Source of the DNA: an uncultured Collinsella sp.
GTDB taxonomy: Bacteria > Actinomycetota > Coriobacteriia > Coriobacteriales > Coriobacteriaceae
Reading direction: 5' to 3'
Assembly: GCA_900541135.1 (NCBI GenBank)
Contig: UQIG01000038.1
Location: forward strand, 1-19,476
DNA: 19,476 nt
Shown here: positions 14,916 through 19,476 of the stretch, one piece after another
Layout of the letters: the number at the start of each line of letters is the position of its first letter
Numbering within the stretch: position 1 is the stretch's first letter
The notes under the pieces: model-generated
What the model was told of the DNA's origin: nothing
What the model saw: only the letters and a program-made list of their open reading frames with translations
Database searches by the model: none
Program-made: the position numbers and the translations under genes

Positions 14916-17047
14916 TTGCGCCTGCCGCCGCCGTTGGCGCCCTGACGCCCCTGGGCCGCGCGGTTGCGGCCTGCGGTGTTCTGCGCACGCGACATGCCGC
15001 CGTGGCCCTTGCTGCCTTTGGGTCCCTTGCCGGCGGCGCCACCGTGGGCCTTACCGCCCTTCTTGCCGGTGCCGTGTCCGCCGCCGGCAGACGTCTCGCC
15101 CGGGCGTGGCGGCACGGGGCGAATCAGGCAATGCTTGGTGTAGCCGATCAGGTCGCGGCGGCCAGCCTTTTCCAGCGCCTCGCGTACCAGCTTGTAGTTC
15201 TCGGGCTTGCGATACTGGATAAGCGCGCGTTGCATGGCCTTCTCGTGCGGGTCGCGCGCCACATAGATCGGCTCCATGGTGCGCGGGTCCACGCCGGTGT
15301 AGTACATGCACGTCGACATGGTGGACGGGGTGGGGTAGAAGTCCTGCACCTGCTCGGGCATGTAGCCCATGTCGCGCACGGCTTCGGCAAGGTCCACGGC
15401 TTCCTTCATGGTTGAACCGGGGTGGCTCGAGATCAGATACGGCACAACATACTGCTTGAGTCCATACTCGCGGTTCAGGCGCTCAAATTTGCGGCAGAAC
15501 GCATCGTAGACGGCTCGGCTCGGCTTGCCCATCACGGACAGCACCGCGTCGCTCACGTGCTCGGGCGCTACGCGCAGCTGGCCCGAGACATGGTGTTCCA
15601 GCAGCTCGCGTAAAAACTCGTCCGAGGCATCGGCCATGGTGTAGTCAAAACGGATGCCGCTGCGCACGAAGACCTTTTTGACGCCCGGCAGCTGGCGCAG
15701 GTCGCGCAACAGCTGCGTGTAGCCGCTTTCGTCGACCACCATGTTCTTGCACACGCTCGGCCACAGACAGCGCTTGTTCTTGCACACGCCGTGCTTGAGC
15801 TGCTTGTCGCAGGCGGGACGGCTAAAGTTGGCCGTCGGTCCGCCTACGTCGTTGATGTAGCCCTTAAACTCGGGATCGCGCGTGAGCAGCTCTGCCTCGC
15901 GCATGATCGAGTCGTGGCTGCGCATCTGCAACACGCGACCTTGGTGGAAGGTGAGGGCGCAAAACGAGCATTCACCAAAGCACCCGCGGTTGGAGCTGAT
16001 TGAAAACTTGATCTCGGCAAAGGCCGGCACGCCGCCCGCGGCATCGTAGTCGGGATGCCAATCGCGTGCGTAGGGGAGCTCGGCCACCTCGTCCATCTCA
16101 TCGGTCGTCAACGTCGCCGACGGCGGGTTCTGCACCACATAGACGCTGTTGGGATAGGGCTCTACCAGGCGATGTCCGGTGATGGGGTCCATATTCTGCT
16201 GTTGCACGTTAAAGCTGCGTGCGTAGTTGAGCTTGTCGGCGGTAAGGTCGTCCCAGCTGGGTAGCAGGTCGTAGTCGTAGACCTCGTCGAGCGAGCCTGT
16301 GCGGTAGACGGTGCCGTTGATATAGGTGATCTGATCGATGGGCAGCCCCGCGTCGAGCGCGTCGGCAATCTCGACAATCGCGTGCTCGCCCATGCCGTAG
16401 ATGAGGATGTCGGCGCCCGAGTCGAGCAGCACCGAGCGCTTGAGCTTATCCTGCCAGTAGTCGTAGTGGGCCAGGCGGCGCAGGCTTGCCTCGATGCCGC
16501 CGATGATGATGGGGGCGTCCTTAAACGTCTGGCGGATGAGGTTGCCGTAGACCGTGACGGCTCGGTTGGGACGGCGCCCCTCCTCGCCACCGGGGGTATA
16601 GGCGTCGGTGTGGCGGCGGTGTTTGGTCACCGAATAGTGGTTGACCATGGAGTCCATGTTGCCGGCACTGACCAAAAAGCCCAGGCGCGGCTCGCCGAGC
16701 ACAGTGATGCTGGCGGGGTCGGTCCAGTCGGGTTGGCAGATGATGCCCACCTTGTAGCCGTGCGCGTCGAGGACGCGACTGATGATGGCCATGCCAAAGC
16801 TGGGATGGTCCACATAGGCGTCGCCGCAGATGTAGACAAAGTCGCACTGGTCCCAGCCACGCGCATCCATGTCGGCGCGGCTGACGGGGAGGAACTTATC
16901 GCGGCCCGGGCGCCAGGGGCGGACGGGTGCTGCTGGGGCATGAGTGGTGTGGCCGCTCTGGGCCTTGCCACCGCGCTTTTGCTGCTGGCCCTGTTTGCCC
17001 TGCTGACTGCGCTGGTTGTTCTGAGCGTGCTGAGGCTTTTTTGCCAC
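14912..17047 (-). CDS. ygiQ: YgiQ-family radical SAM protein
   Basis: Radical SAM enzyme of the YgiQ group (711 aa); the biochemical role is not settled for the family. The core begins near KFLPVSRADMDARGWDQCDF (51-70), followed by GDAYVDHPSFGMAI (75-88). The radical SAM 4Fe-4S motif is Cys356-xxx-Cys360-xx-Cys363 (GCFGECSFC). The conserved downstream stretch FVRSGIRFDY and the Cys-rich CDKQLKHGVCKNKRCLWPSVCKN are present. Unusual tails: ~50 N-terminal residues rich in Gln, Lys and Gly, and a Gly/Lys/His/Asn-rich C-terminus of ~70 residues, both likely disordered. GTG 17047 is chosen because GGGAGG lies four bases upstream on the minus strand; an upstream extension to 17218 would run through the promoter region. 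It ends overlapping the CPBP stop. Confidence 0.92.
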   Translation of the reverse strand: MAKKPQHAQNNQRSQQGKQGQQQKRGGKAQSGHTTHAPAAPVRPWRPGRDKFLPVSRADMDARGWDQCDFVYICGDAYVDHPSFGMAIISRVLDAHGYKVGIICQPDWTDPASITVLGEPRLGFLVSAGNMDSMVNHYSVTKHRRHTDAYTPGGEEGRRPNRAVTVYGNLIRQTFKDAPIIIGGIEASLRRLAHYDYWQDKLKRSVLLDSGADILIYGMGEHAIVEIADALDAGLPIDQITYINGTVYRTGSLDEVYDYDLLPSWDDLTADKLNYARSFNVQQQNMDPITGHRLVEPYPNSVYVVQNPPSATLTTDEMDEVAELPYARDWHPDYDAAGGVPAFAEIKFSISSNRGCFGECSFCALTFHQGRVLQMRSHDSIMREAELLTRDPEFKGYINDVGGPTANFSRPACDKQLKHGVCKNKRCLWPSVCKNMVVDESGYTQLLRDLRQLPGVKKVFVRSGIRFDYTMADASDEFLRELLEHHVSGQLRVAPEHVSDAVLSVMGKPSRAVYDAFCRKFERLNREYGLKQYVVPYLISSHPGSTMKEAVDLAEAVRDMGYMPEQVQDFYPTPSTMSTCMYYTGVDPRTMEPIYVARDPHEKAMQRALIQYRKPENYKLVREALEKAGRRDLIGYTKHCLIRPVPPRPGETSAGGGHGTGKKGGKAHGGAAGKGPKGSKGHGGMSRAQNTAGRNRAAQGRQGANGGGRRN

Positions 17048-17300
17048 GATCCCTCCCGGTGTTTGTATGCTGCACGTAATTGTAACCAGTCTTTTTGGGG
17101 CGGGGCTAAAAAGACTGGGGGAGTACATGAGCTGGTGAGTGAGAGCGTCGCTGAGCCAGTCGTTTGTTTCCAGACTGTGTATCTGCGCGTTGGAGAACCC
17201 GTCTCGCGCGCACGCCATGTTGTCAATGGGTTACAGTATGAACGGCGGTTATGTTTCCGCCAACGCACGAGAGGGTCGTCAACAAGGAGGATGCACGACG
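17048..17300. promoter_or_regulatory. Divergent intergenic region of ygiQ and DUF1275 genes
   Basis: The minus-strand -10-like TACAAT is at 17084-17079, giving a ~25-base leader to the GTG at 17047. Directly upstream of it is a perfect 11-bp inverted repeat (17086-17096 with 17108-17118). On the plus strand, GGCGG (17245-17249) and CCGCC (17258-17262) form a small leader hairpin before AAGGAGG (17284-17290). TTGTCA (17221-17226) could be a -35 but lacks a well-placed -10. No coding sequence is supported here. Confidence 0.4.
17086..17118. repeat. Perfect 11-bp inverted repeat, candidate operator
   Basis: CCAGTCTTTTT (17086-17096) pairs with AAAAAGACTGG (17108-17118) around the loop GGGGCGGGGCT. 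It begins two bases upstream of the minus-strand -10-like hexamer and so covers the -35 zone of ygiQ. This position argues for a protein-binding site rather than a terminator. Confidence 0.55.
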
Positions 17301-18017
17301 ATGCAGCGTGCCAAACAGATATCGGAGTCCATCGAACTGGGCATTATCCTGGCGCTCGCCGGTGGCTTTATGGATGTGTATTCGTACATTGGGCGCGACC
17401 ATGTTTTCGCCAACGCGCAGACGGGCAACATCCTACTTGTGGGCGTGAGCATTTCGGAGGGCAATTGGGTGCTGGCGGGACGCTATTTCTTCCCCGTGGT
17501 GTCGTTTGCCGTGGGCATTATGCTTGCCGACCTGGTGCACGAGCGGTTTGGCAGCGTGATCCACTGGCGTCAGGTGACGGTGCTCTTTGAAGCCGTCATC
17601 TTGCTGGGCGTGAGCTTTATCCCCGGTGGCGGTTACAACCTGCTCGCCAACTGCCTTACCTCGTTTGCCTGCGGCATGCAGGTCGAGAGCTTCCGCAAGA
17701 TCCACGGTCACGGCATCGCTACGACCATGTGCATCGGCAACTTGCGCAACGCGCTGCAAAACGTGGACGATTACATCATCACCCACAGGCGCGGCTTTTT
17801 GGAAAACGGCCTGCTGTACTTTGGCGTGATCTTTACCTTTGTGTTTGGCGCCGTGTTGGGCAACTGGTGTATTGAGCGCATGGGCCTGCACGCCATCGTC
17901 GTGGCGAGCTTGCTGCTGTTTGTCGCGTTTGCCATCATGTTCATCGACCGCGAGCGCGACTTGCGCTTACGCTGGAAGGTTGCGGCCGAGGCTTGGAAAG
18001 AGGGCTGCCGAAAGTAA
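17301..18017 (+). CDS. YoaK/DUF1275 family membrane protein
   Basis: Integral membrane protein of 238 aa with about six hydrophobic segments. The family signature is visible near the N-terminus: GGFMDVYSYIGRDHVFANAQTGNILLVG (~22-49), where the MDV-Y and TGN residues are typical. CGMQVESFRKIHG and TMCIGNLRNAL follow (~130-155). DUF1275 proteins have no firmly established function; transport has been suggested. ATG 17301 is chosen because AAGGAGG (17284-17290) lies ten bases upstream; the ATG at 17291 abuts that site and is out of frame. It is a single gene, divergent from ygiQ and closed by its own terminator. Confidence 0.9.
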   Translation: MQRAKQISESIELGIILALAGGFMDVYSYIGRDHVFANAQTGNILLVGVSISEGNWVLAGRYFFPVVSFAVGIMLADLVHERFGSVIHWRQVTVLFEAVILLGVSFIPGGGYNLLANCLTSFACGMQVESFRKIHGHGIATTMCIGNLRNALQNVDDYIITHRRGFLENGLLYFGVIFTFVFGAVLGNWCIERMGLHAIVVASLLLFVAFAIMFIDRERDLRLRWKVAAEAWKEGCRK

Positions 18018-18022
18018 CCGAA

Positions 18023-18059
18023 TGCGGCAAAGGGGCTGTCCCTTTGCCGCAATATTTTT
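18023..18059 (+). terminator. Rho-independent terminator with GGGGCTGTCCC apex
   Basis: A perfect 12-bp stem pairs TGCGGCAAAGGG (18023-18034) with CCCTTTGCCGCA (18040-18051) around the loop GCTGT, followed by ATATTTTT. It begins six bases after the DUF1275 stop. The apex GGGGCTGTCCC resembles the GGGGACAG/GTCCCC cores of the repeats at 2265-2462 and 13929-13986, so the terminator may be an adopted repeat copy. Confidence 0.85.
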
Positions 18060-18066
18060 CATCATC

Positions 18067-18123
18067 TGTTGAAACGCTTTAACACTATTGACGTTCTCAC
18101 GCGTTTTTTGTTTCAAAAGCGTT
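18067..18123 (+). promoter_or_regulatory. LacI-type palindrome and distal half-site upstream of fucO
   Basis: TGTTGAAACGCTTTAACA (18067-18084) is symmetric at 14 of 18 positions about a central CG, the form of LacI/CcpA-family operators; it is not a canonical cre site. The half AACGCTTT (18073-18080) recurs inverted as AAAGCGTT (18116-18123), 43 bp centre to centre, about four helical turns. TTGACG (18088-18093) between them is -35-like, without a convincing -10. Confidence 0.45.
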
Positions 18124-18140
18124 AGGATGGGATTCATAGC

Positions 18141-18161
18141 GTGGGGCGTAATGGATGCCCC
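18141..18161 (+). other. Small leader hairpin before fucO
   Basis: GGGGC (18143-18147) pairs with GCCCC (18157-18161), and the flanking GT/AC pairs extend the stem past a bulged G. It ends ten bases before the ribosome-binding site GGGAGG (18171-18176). It could stabilise the mRNA 5' end; no known riboswitch fold is recognised. Confidence 0.35.
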
Positions 18162-18182
18162 GCACACGATGGGAGGCTATCA

Positions 18183-19349
18183 ATGGCTAATCGTTTCGTT
18201 CTCAACACCATTTCTTATCATGGTTCCGGCGCCATCAAGGAGATCCCCGGCGAGCTCCAGCGTCGCGGCTACAAGAAGATCTTCGTCTGCTCCGACCCCG
18301 ATCTGGTCAAGTTCGGCGTTACCGCTAAGGTGACCGACGAGCTCGACGCTGCCGGCATCGCTTGGAGCCTCTACTCCGAGATCAAGCCCAACCCCACTAT
18401 CCAGAACGTCAAGGACGGCGTCGAGGCCTTCAAGGCCGCCGAGGCTGACGCTATCGTGACCATCGGTGGCGGCTCCTCCATGGACACCGCTAAGGCCATT
18501 GGCATCATCATCAACAACCCCGAGTTCGCCGATGTCCGCAGCCTCGAGGGCGTTGCTCCCACTAAGAACCACGCCGTGTTCACCATCGCTGTGCCGACGA
18601 CCGCCGGTACCGCTGCCGAGGTGACCATCAACTACGTCATCACCGACCCCGAGAAGGTCCGCAAGTTCGTGTGCGTCGACACCAACGACGCCCCCGAGGT
18701 CGCCGTCGTCGACCCCGACATGATGGCTTCCATGCCCGCCGGCCTGACCGCCTCCACCGGCATGGACGCTCTGACCCACGCCATCGAGGGCTATACCACC
18801 AAGGGCGCTTGGGAGCTCTCCGACATGTTCCACTTTGAGGCTATTAAGCTGATCAGCGAGAACCTGCGCGACTCTGTCGCCGAGGCCAAGTCCGGCCAGC
18901 CCGGCTCCGGCCGTGAGGGCATGGCCCTTGGCCAGTATGTCGCCGGCATGGGCTTCTCCAATGTCGGCCTGGGTATCGACCATGCAATGGCTCACACCCT
19001 GTCCGCTCACTACGACACCCCGCACGGCGTCGCCTGCGCCATGCTGCTGCCGATCGCCATGGAGTTCAACAAGCCGGTTTGCGCCGAGCGCCTGGCCAAG
19101 GTCGCCGTTGCCATGGGCGTTGACACCACGGGCATGAGCACCGACGAGGCCGCCGACGCCGCTATCGCCGCCGTCAAGCAGCTTTCCGCCGACGTGAACA
19201 TCCCGCACGTCTGCGAGGCCATGAAGGCTGACGAGATCGAGGTCCTGGCCAAGGACGCCATGGCCGACGCCTGCTTCCCGGGCAACCCGCGCGAGGCGAC
19301 GCTCGACGACGTCATCGAGCTCTTCAAGAAGATCTGCCCGGCTGCCTAA
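18183..19349 (+). CDS. fucO: Lactaldehyde reductase / 1,2-propanediol oxidoreductase
   Basis: Iron-dependent group III alcohol dehydrogenase (388 aa; E. coli FucO about 382) that reduces L-lactaldehyde to 1,2-propanediol with NADH, and acts on related aldehydes and diols. The NAD-binding motif is GGGSSMDTAKAIG (95-107). Metal ligands Asp195, His199, His267 and His281 align with FucO Asp196, His200, His263 and His277 once a short SGQPGSG insertion (~237-243) is allowed for. Long stretches match FucO as I recall it: NPEFADVRSLEG, AAEVTINYVITD, GQYVAGMGFSNVGLG, GNPREATL. ATG 18183 lies six bases after GGGAGG. Codon use is strongly biased to C-ending codons, suggesting high expression. No fucose or rhamnose genes are in the window, so a general fermentative redox-sink role is as likely as methylpentose catabolism. 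Confidence 0.93.
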   Translation: MANRFVLNTISYHGSGAIKEIPGELQRRGYKKIFVCSDPDLVKFGVTAKVTDELDAAGIAWSLYSEIKPNPTIQNVKDGVEAFKAAEADAIVTIGGGSSMDTAKAIGIIINNPEFADVRSLEGVAPTKNHAVFTIAVPTTAGTAAEVTINYVITDPEKVRKFVCVDTNDAPEVAVVDPDMMASMPAGLTASTGMDALTHAIEGYTTKGAWELSDMFHFEAIKLISENLRDSVAEAKSGQPGSGREGMALGQYVAGMGFSNVGLGIDHAMAHTLSAHYDTPHGVACAMLLPIAMEFNKPVCAERLAKVAVAMGVDTTGMSTDEAADAAIAAVKQLSADVNIPHVCEAMKADEIEVLAKDAMADACFPGNPREATLDDVIELFKKICPAA

Positions 19350-19359
19350 CTTGGTTCGG

Positions 19360-19373
19360 CGGGCCCCTGCCCG
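19360..19373 (+). other. Short hairpin after fucO without T tract
   Basis: CGGGC (19360-19364) pairs with GCCCG (19369-19373) around CCCT, 10 bases after the stop. No run of T follows, so it is a poor terminator candidate; the true 3' end may be beyond it or Rho-dependent. Confidence 0.3.
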
Positions 19374-19421
19374 TTAGCCCCACAATCGTCCTCGGACATG
19401 TCGGAAGCCCCCGCTGCGCAC

Positions 19422-19476
19422 TGAACTGCACCCCAAAACTTGGACGGCTTAAATAAGAACTACGCCGCAAGGGACT
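19422..19476 (+). mobile_element. Putative terminus of an IS3-family (IS150-like) element, cut by contig end
   Basis: TGAACTGCACCCC followed by AAAACTTGGACGG resembles the terminal inverted repeat of IS150-group elements, which I recall as starting TGTACTGCACCC and continuing TTGGACGATG. Only 55 bases are present, with no transposase sequence visible. An assembly break just inside a multicopy insertion sequence would explain why the contig ends here. Confidence 0.42.

Noticed and set aside
14879..15415. Plus-strand frame of 178 codons within ygiQ
   Set aside because: It mirrors the Gly/Lys-rich tail and core of the radical SAM gene and has no signature of its own.
18067..18084. Canonical CcpA cre site
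   Set aside because: The required TG and CA at the outer positions are misplaced relative to the central CG, so only a LacI-type palindrome is claimed.

Overview
The window looks like the first contig segment of a high-GC Gram-positive gut anaerobe. My best guess is the class Coriobacteriia, in the Collinsella/Eggerthella area. That is inferred from the GC-rich codon use together with Firmicutes-like PTS and BglG-type regulation, an [FeFe]-hydrogenase and a fermentative FucO; no 16S or other taxonomic marker is present. The first 49 bases are not genome: they are an untrimmed Illumina Nextera i7 adapter with its index. The last ~55 bases look like the terminus of an IS3-family (IS150-like) element. 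Both contig ends are therefore artefactual or repeat-limited.

Layout. (1) 50-2197: a 5'-truncated DEAD-box RNA helicase with a very long Arg/Gly/Asp/Glu-rich tail, then a strong terminator. (2) 2198-2674: a repeat-rich intergenic region. It holds a nested ~145-nt palindrome built from two inverted REP-like units, a second tandem repeat, a pair of 15-bp direct repeats offset by 21 bp, a putative promoter and a possible antiterminator/terminator leader. (3) 2675-7162: an alpha-glucoside (maltose-type) PTS operon with a separate EIIA, a LicT/BglG-type antiterminator with all four PRD histidines, an EIICB permease and a GH4 6-phospho-alpha-glucosidase (CDMP motif). It is closed by a 16-bp hairpin. 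(4) 7419-13497: four tightly packed genes. They encode a NuoF-tail/GltD hybrid flavoprotein, a CpI-like [FeFe]-hydrogenase, a lipoprotein solute-binding protein and a single-chain ABC permease-ATPase. (5) 13712-14915: an orphan RelB/DinJ-type antitoxin behind a palindromic operator-like region, a large inverted repeat, and a CPBP (CAAX-like) membrane protease. (6) 14912-17047, minus strand: a YgiQ-type radical SAM protein whose stop codon overlaps the protease stop codon. (7) 17301-18017: a YoaK/DUF1275 membrane protein and its terminator. (8) 18183-19349: lactaldehyde reductase FucO behind a LacI-type palindrome.

How the genes may work together. The PTS operon would import and phosphorylate maltose-like disaccharides and hydrolyse them to glucose plus glucose-6-phosphate, with the antiterminator sensing PTS flux. 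Fermentation reductant could leave as H2 through the flavoprotein-hydrogenase pair, or as reduced alcohols and diols through FucO. The most unusual arrangement is the apparent translational coupling of a two-gene hydrogenase module to a complete but highly compact ABC importer of unknown substrate. The most unusual non-coding feature is a set of dispersed palindromic repeats that share a GGGGAC/GTCCCC core inside different flanking palindromes.
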